Origin: Lachnospiraceae bacterium UBA7143
Lineage (GTDB): Bacteria > Bacillota > Clostridia > Lachnospirales > Lachnospiraceae
Assembly: GCA_002491905.1 (NCBI GenBank)
Contig: DKWV01000041.1
Span: forward strand, 1 to 64,000
DNA: 64,000 nt
Reading direction: 5' to 3'
Positions 34,009 through 43,427 of the stretch are shown here, piece by piece. Below the pieces are notes generated by a model. That model had not been told where the DNA came from. It ran no database searches and was given only the letters and a program-made list of their open reading frames with translations. The position numbers and the translations under genes were made by a program. The stretch's first letter is position 1, and each line of letters begins with the position of its first letter.

Positions 34009-35193
34009 TCAATACTCTGCCTTCATGAATTTCCGGAACGCCTCAAGAGACCGCTCCACCTTCTCTGTGTCGATACAGTAAGCAAGCCTGAAATATCCCT
34101 TCACGCCAAAACTGTCGCTAGGCACTACCACAAGGTCATATTTCTTCGCCTTTTCGGAAAACGACACCGCATCCGCCTCCGGCGCTTTCGGGAAGATATA
34201 GAAAGTACCGCCCGGGCGCACGCACTCGAAACCAAGATCTGTCAGCTCCTTATACAAGATATTCATATTTGTCTCATAGACTGAGAGATCCGCCGTCAGG
34301 TCAAGCACCTCCGCCACCGCCAATTGAATGATGGATGGCGGGCAGTTGTGACCCGTTCCTCTGGAAATCTGGCTGCACATCACACTGATAATATCCGCAT
34401 CCGTACACTTCGGGTTCACGGCCACATAACCAATCCGCTCTCCGGGAAGGGAAAGGGACTTGGAAAAGGAATAACAGGAGAGCGAATTATCATAGAACGC
34501 CGAAGGATAAGGGGCGTCCACCCCCGCAAACACAATCTCCCTGTAGGGTTCGTCCGAGATCAGGAAAATGTCATGCCCGTACTTCTTCTGTTTCTCCTCC
34601 ATGATTGCAGCAAGTTTTTGAATCGTCTCCGTAGAGTAAACCATGCCCGAAGGATTATTCGGCGTGTTGATCAGAACCGCCGCCACCTTATCCGTGAGCA
34701 TCTCGTCAAAGGCTTCAAAGTTAATCTGAAAATTCTTCGTATCCGCAGGCACCACCTTGAGCGTCGCTCCTGTCAGATTCACATAGGGATTATACTCCGG
34801 AAAATAAGGCGCAAAGATGAGGACTTCATCTCCCGGCTCCGACACGCACCGCAGGGCGTGGGCGATAGCCCCCGCCGCGCCTGTAGTCATGAAAATGTGG
34901 TTTCCCGTATAGTTCATCCCGAATCTCTTGTTAAGGGACGCAGCCACTTTCTCCCTGACGGAGGGAATCCCCAGGCTCTGGCTGTAGCCGTGCAGTTCCA
35001 TGGAATCCTTTTCCTGCAGCATCTTTATCATGGTATCCGTAAATGCCTGCGGCACAGGAACGGACGGATTTCCGAGGCTGTAATCAAACACATTCTCGTA
35101 ACCAATCTCTTTTCCTCTCGCCGTGGCAAACTCAGAGAGCTGACGGATCACTGATTTTCCCTGTAACATATCCTTGTACTTCTGCACTACCAT
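34009..35193 (-). CDS. Pyridoxal phosphate-dependent aminotransferase (class I/II)
   Basis: The 394-residue enzyme is of aspartate-aminotransferase fold type I. Visible features are FDYSLGNPSVPVP near 37, TTGAAGAIAHAL near 103, NTPNNPSGMVYS near 176-187 and the PLP lysine in CYSFSKSLSLPGERIGY near 235. The NPxxPSG loop and Lys context mark a class I/II enzyme acting on amino acids. The substrate cannot be assigned from sequence alone. AAGAAGGG precedes the ATG. Confidence 0.92.
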   Translation of the reverse strand: MVVQKYKDMLQGKSVIRQLSEFATARGKEIGYENVFDYSLGNPSVPVPQAFTDTMIKMLQEKDSMELHGYSQSLGIPSVREKVAASLNKRFGMNYTGNHIFMTTGAAGAIAHALRCVSEPGDEVLIFAPYFPEYNPYVNLTGATLKVVPADTKNFQINFEAFDEMLTDKVAAVLINTPNNPSGMVYSTETIQKLAAIMEEKQKKYGHDIFLISDEPYREIVFAGVDAPYPSAFYDNSLSCYSFSKSLSLPGERIGYVAVNPKCTDADIISVMCSQISRGTGHNCPPSIIQLAVAEVLDLTADLSVYETNMNILYKELTDLGFECVRPGGTFYIFPKAPEADAVSFSEKAKKYDLVVVPSDSFGVKGYFRLAYCIDTEKVERSLEAFRKFMKAEY

Positions 35194-35231
35194 TGCTGTA
35201 CCCTTCTTTCTTTTTCCTTAATATATCCAAA

Positions 35232-37442
35232 CTAACGTGCTTTAAAATGAATGAGCTTCCCAAGGAAATCCCCCTTAAGCGGTGGAATATTGATGCCCGC
35301 GTAATGCAGGGTATCGCCCTTGTACTCTGTCTGCCCGATCTCCGGCCAGTCCGCTGCATTTTCAATCACATAAGTTCTGTCAGGGTCAAGTCCCGGAATG
35401 CAGATTCTCCGGCTGTGGACATTGGGCCGGTTCAACACCTGAATGTAGGTGACGAGCGCCTCGCTCTTATCCTTTGCCACCACCTCATAGCAGTCATAAA
35501 AATGATTATCGGCATAGTGGGCGATACGATAATAATCTCCCTGCCGCACCAGATCGTTATATTTATGGTACATCTTAACCTGTCCCGGAATCATCTCCCG
35601 ATCCTGTTCCGGAATCTTCGTCACATCCAGCTCGTAGCCGAAGGTTCCCGCCAGAGCCACATAGCCCCTCGTCTCAAAGGGCGTCGTCCTGCCAACCGTG
35701 TGATTCGGACAGTCAGACACATGAGCGCCCATGGTGGACAGCGGATAAATCATTGCCGTTCCCGCCTGAATGGACAGCCGCTCCACTGCGTCCGCATCGT
35801 CGGAACACCAAATCTGCGGACTGTAATAGAGCATACCCGGATCGAACCTTGCACCGCCTCCGGAGCAGTTCTCTAAGAGAAGGTTCGGAAAATCTTTCGT
35901 CAGCCGATCCTGCATCTCATAGAGCGCAAGCACCTGCCTGTGTATCAGCTCCCCCTGCCTGTCCGCCGGAAGACCGAAGCTCCCGAAATCGGAAAGCTGT
36001 CTGTTCATGTCCCACTTGACATATTCGATATTTGCGCTTCGCAAAATAGCCGCAATCCTGTCATAGATACAGTCCCGCACCTCTTTGCGGGTCAGGTCAA
36101 GCACATACTGGTTTCTTCCAAGACTCCCAACCCTGCCGGGAATCTGAATTGCCCAGTCGGGATGCTCCCTGTATAAATCGGAATCCGGAGAGATCATTTC
36201 CGGCTCTACCCAGATGCCGAATTTCATTCCCAGCTTATTGACCTCATCCACCAGATATTTTAAACCGCCTTCGATCTTCGATTCATTCACAAACCAGTCG
36301 CCCAGACTCGTATTGTCGTCATTTCTGTAGCCGAACCACCCGTCGTCCATCACCAGCATCTCGATACCGAGCGCAGAAGCCTGTCTCGCGATCTCTAAAA
36401 GTTTATTTGTATCGAAATCGAAATACGTCGCCTCCCAGTTGTTGATGAGAATGGGCCTCTTCTTATCCTTGTAGACGCCCCTGATCAGATGGTTGCGGTA
36501 GAGGTCGTGGAAGTTTCTCGTCATGCCGCCAAGTCCCTCCGCGGAGTACATACAGATGACCTCCGGCGCCTGAAAACTGTCCCCCGCCTCAAGTTTCCAG
36601 CAGAAATCTTCCGGGTGAATACCCATCATGGCACGGATACTGCCAAACTGGCTCTCCTCGATCTGCGCAAGAAAATTACCCGAATAGACAAAGTTCATGG
36701 CATAGACATCGCCGGCCTCCTCCGTGGCGTTCGGGCTCTTCCACGCCATAAAGGGATGCTCCTGATGGCTTGACTCTCCGCGCACCGATCCCACACTCTG
36801 TTTGCCCTTCCTGATCGGGTAAGTCGAAATGGCACGCTCTCTCGCCCAGGAGCCATGCAGGGTAATCATTTCATAACCATCGTTATCCATATCAATACAG
36901 GCGGACAGCACTTTCGTGAGATAAACTGCCTCGCCGCCATTGTTTACAATACGCACACTCCTTGCAATCGCGTCCGTGTCCGCAAAGATACTGTAGGATA
37001 AAACGACTTGCAGCTTTAACACCGTATCCTCGCAGACAATCTCCAGCGTCTTACATTCATCCTTTCCGCCAAAAGTCGCAGGCAGCCCTTCCAGAGCCTC
37101 CTTCCCGTCATAAACACGGTGCGACACATAGGACAGCGACACGCCCGTGTGACCCGACAGCGTGCGCACACAAAGCGTTCCTTCCCTGTAATCCCCCAGA
37201 TTGTGGCCCGTGTACTCCATCGGGAATGTGTCCAGGAAAGAAGTTCTGTCCCTGTTGTTTTCCGACGGCACAAAAGGCGGCTCCCCGATCCGCATCAGGT
37301 ACGCCAGATCGTCGTCCCGAAGTTTCCTGCCGTAATATACATGTCCCAGAAAATTCTCTACATCCACCACACCGATACAATAACTTGTATGGGGCGTGTC
37401 CAGTTTAAAAATCCGATTCTTTTCGTTGTAGGTAATGTTCAT
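35232..37442 (-). CDS. Alpha-galactosidase (GH36)
   Basis: The 736-residue enzyme removes terminal alpha-galactosyl residues from raffinose-family sugars or melibiose. GH36 features are the DDGWFGYRND loop, the catalytic nucleophile Asp in YVKWDMNR, the LLENCSGGGARFD segment, and the acid/base in WCSDDADAVER. No signal peptide is present, so it acts on imported sugars. The ATG at 37442 has AAAGGAGAGG at good spacing; an upstream in-frame start would extend into glpK. It follows glpK by 16 bases, as one transcription unit. Confidence 0.95.
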   Translation of the reverse strand: MNITYNEKNRIFKLDTPHTSYCIGVVDVENFLGHVYYGRKLRDDDLAYLMRIGEPPFVPSENNRDRTSFLDTFPMEYTGHNLGDYREGTLCVRTLSGHTGVSLSYVSHRVYDGKEALEGLPATFGGKDECKTLEIVCEDTVLKLQVVLSYSIFADTDAIARSVRIVNNGGEAVYLTKVLSACIDMDNDGYEMITLHGSWARERAISTYPIRKGKQSVGSVRGESSHQEHPFMAWKSPNATEEAGDVYAMNFVYSGNFLAQIEESQFGSIRAMMGIHPEDFCWKLEAGDSFQAPEVICMYSAEGLGGMTRNFHDLYRNHLIRGVYKDKKRPILINNWEATYFDFDTNKLLEIARQASALGIEMLVMDDGWFGYRNDDNTSLGDWFVNESKIEGGLKYLVDEVNKLGMKFGIWVEPEMISPDSDLYREHPDWAIQIPGRVGSLGRNQYVLDLTRKEVRDCIYDRIAAILRSANIEYVKWDMNRQLSDFGSFGLPADRQGELIHRQVLALYEMQDRLTKDFPNLLLENCSGGGARFDPGMLYYSPQIWCSDDADAVERLSIQAGTAMIYPLSTMGAHVSDCPNHTVGRTTPFETRGYVALAGTFGYELDVTKIPEQDREMIPGQVKMYHKYNDLVRQGDYYRIAHYADNHFYDCYEVVAKDKSEALVTYIQVLNRPNVHSRRICIPGLDPDRTYVIENAADWPEIGQTEYKGDTLHYAGINIPPLKGDFLGKLIHFKAR

Positions 37443-37458
37443 GTTGTTTTCCTCTCCT

Positions 37459-38955
37459 TTATATATCACTCGCCCAGGCAAGCGCGCATCTGACCGCGCG
37501 TTTCCAACCCTTGACAAGCTGCTCCCTGGTTTCCTGCTCCATAACTACGTCAAACCGTCTTCCAAGCTGCCAGTTTTTGCGGATTTCCTCTTTATCCTTC
37601 CAGTAGCCCACCGAAAGCCCCGCCAGATAGGCCGCTCCCAGAGCCGTCGTCTCAATACAGCTCGGCCGGTGCACCGCCTGTCCCGTAATATCCGCCTGAA
37701 ACTGCATCAGAAAATCATTGGCGCTGGCGCCGCCGTCCACTTTCAGTTCTCCCAGGGGAATCCCGGCATCCTCCTCCATCGCCTTTAACACGTCCATCGA
37801 CTGATAGGCTATGGACTCCAACACCGCTCTCACAAAATGTTCCTTCTGGCAGCCTCTCGTAATCCCTACCACAGTGCCCCTCGCGTAAGGATTCCAATAG
37901 GGTGTCCCCATTCCCACGAAGGCAGGCACCACATAAACGCCGTTGGTATCTTCCACGCGCAGGGCGTACTTCTCGGAATGCCGTGAAATTTTCATCATGC
38001 GCATCTCATCCCGCATCCACTGCACTGCCGCTCCCGCCACAAACACACTGCCCTCCAGCGCATACTCCGGTTTGACGGCGTCGCCCGCGGCGATTGTGGT
38101 GAGAAGCCCGCTTCCGGAAGAAATCGCATCCCCGCCGGTATTCATCAGCAGGAAACAGCCTGTCCCATAGGTGTTCTTCACCTGTCCCGGCTCAAAACAA
38201 CACTGTCCGAAAAGTGCCGCCTGCTGGTCACCCGCCGCGCCCGCAATCGGAACTGCCGCGCCGAAAATGCCCGCATCACTCATACCGAACACCGTGCCGG
38301 AAGGTTTTACCTCCGGCAGCATCCGCCGCGGAATCCGCAGCAGGGCAAGAAGCTCCTCGTCCCACTCTAATGTATGGATATTATAAAGCATGGTTCGGGA
38401 GGCATTGGTGTAATCGGTCGCGTGGACAGCTCCCTTCGTCAGATTCCAAATGAGCCAACTGTCCACCGTACCGAACAGCAATTCCCCGCGCTCCGCCCTC
38501 TCCCGCGCGCCCTCTACATGATCTAAAATCCAGACAATCTTGCTCCCCGAAAAATAAGCGTCCGGCACAAGCCCTGTCTTGGCGCGTATCATTTCCGCAT
38601 AACCCTGACTTTTAAGTCCGTCGATATATTCCGCCGTCCTCCGGCATTGCCACACAATCGCGTTATATACCGGCTCACCCGTTTCTCTGTCCCACACGAT
38701 CGTCGTCTCGCGCTGATTCGTGATACCGATACCCGCAATCCCAGACGCATCCACTCCGATATTCGCCATCGCCTCAATCGCCACCGCAAGCTGGGATGCC
38801 CATATCTCGCGGGGACTGTGTTCCACCCAGCCCGCCTGCGGATAAATCTGGGTAAATTCCTTCTGTGCCATACTGCATATACTGCCCTTTTTGTCAAACA
38901 GAATGCAGCGGGAGCTGGTCGTCCCCTGATCCAGTGCCATAATATAGCTTTGCAT
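37459..38955 (-). CDS. glpK: Glycerol kinase GlpK
   Basis: GlpK phosphorylates glycerol to glycerol-3-phosphate. The 498-residue length is normal. FGGY-kinase features are ALDQGTTSSRCILFD near 7-21, the WVEHSPREIW segment near 45, GITNQRETT near 80 and GAAGDQQAALFGQ near 260. The ATG at 38955 has AGGGAG upstream; the frame is open further but lacks a site. It leads a two-gene unit with alpha-galactosidase, driven by a good promoter at 38985-39013. No glycerol facilitator gene is adjacent. Confidence 0.96.
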   Translation of the reverse strand: MQSYIMALDQGTTSSRCILFDKKGSICSMAQKEFTQIYPQAGWVEHSPREIWASQLAVAIEAMANIGVDASGIAGIGITNQRETTIVWDRETGEPVYNAIVWQCRRTAEYIDGLKSQGYAEMIRAKTGLVPDAYFSGSKIVWILDHVEGARERAERGELLFGTVDSWLIWNLTKGAVHATDYTNASRTMLYNIHTLEWDEELLALLRIPRRMLPEVKPSGTVFGMSDAGIFGAAVPIAGAAGDQQAALFGQCCFEPGQVKNTYGTGCFLLMNTGGDAISSGSGLLTTIAAGDAVKPEYALEGSVFVAGAAVQWMRDEMRMMKISRHSEKYALRVEDTNGVYVVPAFVGMGTPYWNPYARGTVVGITRGCQKEHFVRAVLESIAYQSMDVLKAMEEDAGIPLGELKVDGGASANDFLMQFQADITGQAVHRPSCIETTALGAAYLAGLSVGYWKDKEEIRKNWQLGRRFDVVMEQETREQLVKGWKRAVRCALAWASDI

Positions 38956-38984
38956 AATTTTCTCCCTATATATGAACTCTAATA

Positions 38985-39013
38985 AGTATATAATAGCCAC
39001 AAAAGAAAAACAA
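38985..39013 (-). promoter_or_regulatory. Promoter of glpK-alpha-galactosidase
   Basis: TTGTTT, 17 bases, TATACT on the minus strand, about 30 bases before the glpK start. It stands back to back with the start region of the divergent AEC transporter gene. Confidence 0.6.
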
Positions 39014-39054
39014 GCGGCTGCGAAGGAACCTCTTCCATATTTTTCAAAACATGT

Positions 39055-39060
39055 TACAAT
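39055..39060 (+). promoter_or_regulatory. Extended -10 box of the AEC transporter gene
   Basis: TGTTACAAT (extended -10 TG plus TACAAT) lies 35 bases before the ATG at 39095. No good -35 box is present. Confidence 0.45.
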
Positions 39061-39094
39061 CAAGAATGGATTAAATTTGAAAAGAGGCACATAG

Positions 39095-40057
39095 ATGAGC
39101 ATTACGGTCGTATTACAGCAAATGGTTATTATCTTCATTCTGATCGGCATTGGCATGATCCTTTTTTGGCGCGGACTCTTATCGGAGGAGGGCTCCAAAC
39201 AGATTTCCGGCCTGATCATCAACGTCACCAATCCGGCTCTTTTAATCTGCTCCGCCCTCGAAGACGGGCCGAAGGCTTCCCTTCGTGAACTGGGTATCGC
39301 TCTTGTTGCCTACGCGGCAGTCTTTGCCGTCCTGATTGTCATCGGCTTCCTGATTCCCCGTCTTCTTTGCGTGCCAAAAAAACACCACTACGCCTATCAG
39401 ATGCTTACTGTTTTCGGCAACGTGGGCTTCATCGGCATCCCGTTAGCCTCCGCCGTGCTGGGCAGTGAATCCCTGATTTACGTGTCTATCTTTAATCTGC
39501 TCTTTAACCTCCTGATCTACACCCTCGGCATTTCTTTGCTGCAAAGAGCCGCGCGCGGACAAACCGCGGAAGATAATGCTGTTTCTGAAAACAGCCCTGC
39601 TTCCGGCCGCTTCCGGAAACTGGTTAACGCAGGTACTATCTCCGCCGTCGTTACGATTATCTTTTATCTCGGCAATTTCCGCGTACCTGTCATCCTCTCC
39701 TCCGCCCTCTCCTACACCGGACGCGCCACCACGCTTCTATCCATGCTGGTACTTGGCGTCTCCGTCGCACAGATGGCGCCGAAGGAAATTTTCTCCCATC
39801 CGAAGCTCTATCTCTTCACCCTGCTGCGCCAGATCCTCGTACCCATTGGCTGCATCCTGCTGATGCGCGGACTGATTGACAACAAATTGATTCTGAACAC
39901 CATGCTTTTAATGGCGGCCGTTCCTGCGGCAAATATGCCTCTCATGCTCGCCAAACAGATGGACATGGAAACGGAATCCATCTCACAGGGCATCATCCTG
40001 ACCACCGTCTTAAGCCTTGTGACGGTGCCCGTGGCATGCCTTTTTCTGGTGCCGTAA
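39095..40057 (+). CDS. AEC family transporter (auxin efflux carrier-like)
   Basis: The 320-residue protein has about ten hydrophobic segments and the AEC pattern: IIFILIGIGMILFWRG at the start, LIINVTNPALLICS near 41-54 and a FGNVGFIGIPLASAVLG segment near 107-123 that is a family hallmark. Bacterial members export or import organic acids such as malate or malonate; the substrate here is unknown. AGAGGC precedes the ATG. It is divergent from glpK and followed by a DUF4474 gene 69 bases downstream. Confidence 0.92.
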   Translation: MSITVVLQQMVIIFILIGIGMILFWRGLLSEEGSKQISGLIINVTNPALLICSALEDGPKASLRELGIALVAYAAVFAVLIVIGFLIPRLLCVPKKHHYAYQMLTVFGNVGFIGIPLASAVLGSESLIYVSIFNLLFNLLIYTLGISLLQRAARGQTAEDNAVSENSPASGRFRKLVNAGTISAVVTIIFYLGNFRVPVILSSALSYTGRATTLLSMLVLGVSVAQMAPKEIFSHPKLYLFTLLRQILVPIGCILLMRGLIDNKLILNTMLLMAAVPAANMPLMLAKQMDMETESISQGIILTTVLSLVTVPVACLFLVP

Positions 40058-40126
40058 ACGCCAAACACCCCGCACCGTTTCCTGTTATCGTCATAAAATA
40101 GAGTAAAACCACATAGGATATAAGTT

Positions 40127-41035
40127 ATGTATTATTTACTCTTTATTCTTCTTCTCACCGCCCTTCTTGGCTGTATTCTTTTTCACTGCCGCCGGAAAAA
40201 TATCATCTGTAAAGTATCCGGCATGGACTGCTGTACCAAATGTTCCCTTTTAGACGAGCTGGTATATCCCTTCGGTTACTGTTTTCACTGTGACTGCGGA
40301 TTCTTTTCCTCCACTTTGGACGCACCGCAGAAACAGGCGGGATACACCTGGCTCTACGACTATATGGCGCCCCGTTTCCAAATGGTTTTTGACGCGCTCC
40401 CGGTCTATTTCAATTACCGGGGAAGAACCTGGCTGATCGAATTTTGGAAGGGGCAGTATGGCATCAACACCGGAGCGGAAATCGGCATTTATCATGCGGA
40501 CGCTATTATCCCGGAAACCGATTACAAAAAAACCCTGTTTTCCTGCGCAGGCAGGGAAGAGATGCTTGACTGCACTTTCAGGCTCTGTGACCGCGGAAAC
40601 GACTGTGTCTGCAACACCGGCCGCCACTGGTGGCTGACCGCCTTCCTGGTGGGCCGTTTCTCAAAGCCCGCCAACCTGACTATGGAATCCTGCATCCGTT
40701 TCCCCAACCGGGAAATGCTCTCCGCTTTTGTAGAAGGCTTAGAGCAGGCCGGCTGCCAGAGGGACTGCCTGTCAATCAACGGCCTGACCGTCTGCTTTGT
40801 TTTCTCTGAAAACATCCCCGAACATTTCAATCTGCTCACACGTTTCTGGCGCTGTTTCTCCCAATGGAAAAACAGAATTTTCTGTAAATTGTATCTGTGG
40901 GTTACCAGACCCTTCTGCTGTACCGAAGACCGGATTTTATACCTGTACTTCTATCTCCCGTCCGCTTTCCGACGACTTCTCAGACTGCGCCGTTTTAACA
41001 AACGCTGCCACAGGCAGCACAGGAAGGGGTATTGA
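40127..41035 (+). CDS. DUF4474 domain-containing membrane-anchored protein
   Basis: The 302-residue protein has one N-terminal transmembrane segment (MYYLLFILLLTALLGCILF) and a DUF4474 domain with FNYRGRTWLIEFWKGQYG near 95-112 and TGAEIGIYHAD near 115-125. It is unusually Cys-rich (over 15 cysteines, including the cluster GMDCCTKCSLL and YCFHCDCGFF), suggesting metal binding or disulfides. The C-terminus is basic. The function of the family is unknown. Its stop codon lies 1 base before the metallophosphoesterase start, so the two are translationally linked. Confidence 0.85.
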   Translation: MYYLLFILLLTALLGCILFHCRRKNIICKVSGMDCCTKCSLLDELVYPFGYCFHCDCGFFSSTLDAPQKQAGYTWLYDYMAPRFQMVFDALPVYFNYRGRTWLIEFWKGQYGINTGAEIGIYHADAIIPETDYKKTLFSCAGREEMLDCTFRLCDRGNDCVCNTGRHWWLTAFLVGRFSKPANLTMESCIRFPNREMLSAFVEGLEQAGCQRDCLSINGLTVCFVFSENIPEHFNLLTRFWRCFSQWKNRIFCKLYLWVTRPFCCTEDRILYLYFYLPSAFRRLLRLRRFNKRCHRQHRKGY

Positions 41036-41036
41036 T

Positions 41037-41888
41037 ATGGGATTTTCCACGCGCCTCGACCACGCCTTTCTGGATGCGCCTATGCTTCCTCTGTCAAACC
41101 GCTCCCGCTATGTCCTTATGAGCGACTGTCACAGGGGCATCGGCAATTCCTCCGATAACTTTCTGAAAAACCAGCATCTGTATTTCGCCGCCCTGGAGCA
41201 CTATTACCGACAAGGTTTTACCTATATTGAATTGGGGGACGGTGATGAGCTCTGGGAAAACAGAAACATGAAAAATATCATGGATATCCACAGCAACGTG
41301 TTCTGGCTCTTTCATCAATTTTATCAGGAGAACCGCCTGTATCTGCTCTACGGCAACCATGATATCGTAAAAAGAAAGAAGAGGCTGCAGCCTCTTCTTT
41401 CTCCTCTCTGCTTTCATGAAGGAATCATCCTGACCACCGGCACGCCGCCGGACGGTATGCCCCGCATCTCGCTCTATCTGACCCACGGCCATCAGGCCAG
41501 CCTGCTCAATTCCACGCTCTGGCCCCTCTCCCGGTTTCTGGTTCGGTATGTCTGGAATCCGCTGGAAAACCTGGGTGTTCTTGATCCCACCAGCGCCGCC
41601 AAAAACTATCATATAAAAAACAAATGTGAAACCCGGCTGAACCGCTGGGCCAGGGAACACCGCCGCATCCTGATCACAGGACACACGCACCGTCCTGTCC
41701 TTCCCGCCGACCCGTCCTGCTACTATAACACGGGAAGCTGCGTCCACCCCCGCTGTATCACCTGTATCGAAATCGAGCGTCTTTCCATGACTCTGGTGAA
41801 ATGGTGCATGAACGCCAGAGCCGACAGTACTCTCTATGTGGCAAGGGAAATTATTTCCGGCCCTGTTCCCCTGCAATCTGCACCTTAA
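41037..41888 (+). CDS. Metallophosphoesterase (calcineurin-like)
   Basis: The 283-residue enzyme has the full set of two-metal phosphoesterase motifs: MSDCHRG near 28-34, ELGDGDE near 66-72, YGNHD near 100-104, LTHGHQ near 148 and GHTHRP near 225-230. It therefore hydrolyses a phosphate ester or diester; the substrate is unknown. AAGGGG precedes the ATG. It is coupled to the DUF4474 gene, and its last 38 bases overlap the convergent pyruvate kinase gene. Confidence 0.9.
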   Translation: MGFSTRLDHAFLDAPMLPLSNRSRYVLMSDCHRGIGNSSDNFLKNQHLYFAALEHYYRQGFTYIELGDGDELWENRNMKNIMDIHSNVFWLFHQFYQENRLYLLYGNHDIVKRKKRLQPLLSPLCFHEGIILTTGTPPDGMPRISLYLTHGHQASLLNSTLWPLSRFLVRYVWNPLENLGVLDPTSAAKNYHIKNKCETRLNRWAREHRRILITGHTHRPVLPADPSCYYNTGSCVHPRCITCIEIERLSMTLVKWCMNARADSTLYVAREIISGPVPLQSAP

Positions 41889-43284
41889 TCATATTCGTTG
41901 TGCCGGAGATTCCGATCGGTATGCCGGATGTGATAACCGTCAGATCCCCTTTATTGAGCAGCCCCTTCTTTTCCGCCGCGGCAATGGCCTTGTCAAACAG
42001 CACGTAGGCGTCTTTCTCCTCCCTGATCACAAGCGGCGTCACACCCCAGCATAAAGCAAGCTGGCGGCACACCTTCTCGGTAGTGGCACAACATATGATG
42101 TCGCTCATGGGACGGTAACGGGAAATCATTCTCGCCGATCTGCCGGATTTGGTAACCGTCACAATGGCCGATGCGTTTAAGTCAAGGGCTGTCGTACAAG
42201 TAGCGTGGCAGATCGCATCCGTGATATCCGGATTCGCCTCCCGCTCCAACAGGAAAAAGCGTTTGCGGTAATCCACATCCCGCTCGGTACGCTCCGCGAT
42301 TTTGACCATGGTTTTCACCGCCTCCACAGGATAGGAACCCGCTGCCGTCTCCCCCGAAAGCATAATCGCGCTTGTGCCGTCATAAACCGCGTTTGCCACG
42401 TCGGTAGTCTCCGCTCTGGTGGGTCTGGGATTTTTGATCATAGATTCCAGCATCTGCGTGGCCGTGATTACCTGTTTGCCCGCACGATACACTTTCTTGA
42501 TGATCTCCTTCTGGATCACAGGCACATCCTCGTAGGGAATCTCCACGCCCATGTCCCCTCTTGCCACCATAACGCCATCGGATGCCTCCACGATATCGTC
42601 AATGTTCGCCACACCCTGCGCGTTCTCAATCTTTGCAATAATTTTGATGCCCTCGCCGCCGTTTTTTTCCAGCAGCTTTTTCAACTGTAAAATATCTTCC
42701 TTTTTCTGCACGAAAGAAGCCGCAATAAAATCCACGTCCTGCTCGATGCCAAAGAGAATGTCTTCCCTGTCCTTCTCGCTGATATACGGCATGGAAAGAT
42801 CCACGTCGGGTACATTGACCCCTTTGTGGTTGGAAACGACGCCGCCGTTTATGACACGGCACACAATATTCGTCTTATCCACCTTCTCCACCTTCATCTC
42901 GATCAGGCCGTCGTCGATGAGGACACGCATCCCCTCCTCCAGATCCTCATAAAGTCTGTTATAGGTCACGCTCACGATATCCTTTGTGCCTTCCACCTCG
43001 TCTGCCGTTAGCGTAAAGAGCTGCCCCTCTTCCAGAGTAACTTTTCCCTCCTTAAAATTCTTCACGCGAACTTCCGGCCCTTTGGTATCAAGCAGAATCG
43101 CCACCGGCCTTCCCACTTCCTTCCGGAGTTTCTTTACCGTATCCATTCTCCTTTTGTGATCTTCATAAGTGCCATGGGAAAAGTTGCACCGCGCAACGTC
43201 CATACCCTCCGCCATCATCTGTCGCAGCACTTCCTCGTTATCCGTAGCAGGGCCAAGAGTACAAACTATTTTTGTTTTACGCAT
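41851..43284 (-). CDS. pyk: Pyruvate kinase
   Basis: Pyruvate kinase makes pyruvate and ATP from phosphoenolpyruvate and ADP. The 477-residue protein opens RKTKIVCTLGPAT and has the active-site segment KIENAQGVANIDDI near 217-230 and MVARGDMGVEIP near 240-251. The regulatory C-terminal domain includes VTKSGRSARMISRYRP. It lacks the extra C-terminal PEP-utiliser-like domain found in bacilli. GGAGG stands 6 bases before the ATG. The gene overlaps the end of the opposing metallophosphoesterase gene. Confidence 0.97.
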   Translation of the reverse strand: MRKTKIVCTLGPATDNEEVLRQMMAEGMDVARCNFSHGTYEDHKRRMDTVKKLRKEVGRPVAILLDTKGPEVRVKNFKEGKVTLEEGQLFTLTADEVEGTKDIVSVTYNRLYEDLEEGMRVLIDDGLIEMKVEKVDKTNIVCRVINGGVVSNHKGVNVPDVDLSMPYISEKDREDILFGIEQDVDFIAASFVQKKEDILQLKKLLEKNGGEGIKIIAKIENAQGVANIDDIVEASDGVMVARGDMGVEIPYEDVPVIQKEIIKKVYRAGKQVITATQMLESMIKNPRPTRAETTDVANAVYDGTSAIMLSGETAAGSYPVEAVKTMVKIAERTERDVDYRKRFFLLEREANPDITDAICHATCTTALDLNASAIVTVTKSGRSARMISRYRPMSDIICCATTEKVCRQLALCWGVTPLVIREEKDAYVLFDKAIAAAEKKGLLNKGDLTVITSGIPIGISGTTNMIKVQIAGEQGRK

Positions 43285-43334
43285 GATTTACCTCCGTTCC
43301 GGGCGTCGCCCGTCATTTTTCTACGTTCTCTCTC

Positions 43335-43340
43335 GTTATA
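43335..43340 (-). promoter_or_regulatory. Extended -10 box of pyk
   Basis: TGATATAAC on the minus strand fits an extended -10 box, about 50 bases before the pyk start. No good -35 box is seen. Confidence 0.4.
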
Positions 43341-43388
43341 TCATATTTTACACAGAAATTCACTTGCTCATCCCGTAAAAATTTAAAT

Positions 43389-43420
43389 AAAAAAAGACAT
43401 CAGTCCAAAGACCAATGTCT
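43389..43420 (-). terminator. Rho-independent terminator after lacZ
   Basis: AGACATTGGTC and GACTGATGTCT form an 11-position stem with one mismatch or wobble, followed by T7 on the minus strand. It lies 8 bases after the lacZ stop and separates the galactoside unit from pyk. Confidence 0.85.
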
Positions 43421-43427
43421 CTTTCTT

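Noticed and set aside
38956..39231. Long N-terminal extension of glycerol kinase
   Set aside because: It crosses the glpK promoter and the start of the divergent transporter gene; the ATG at 38955 gives normal family length.
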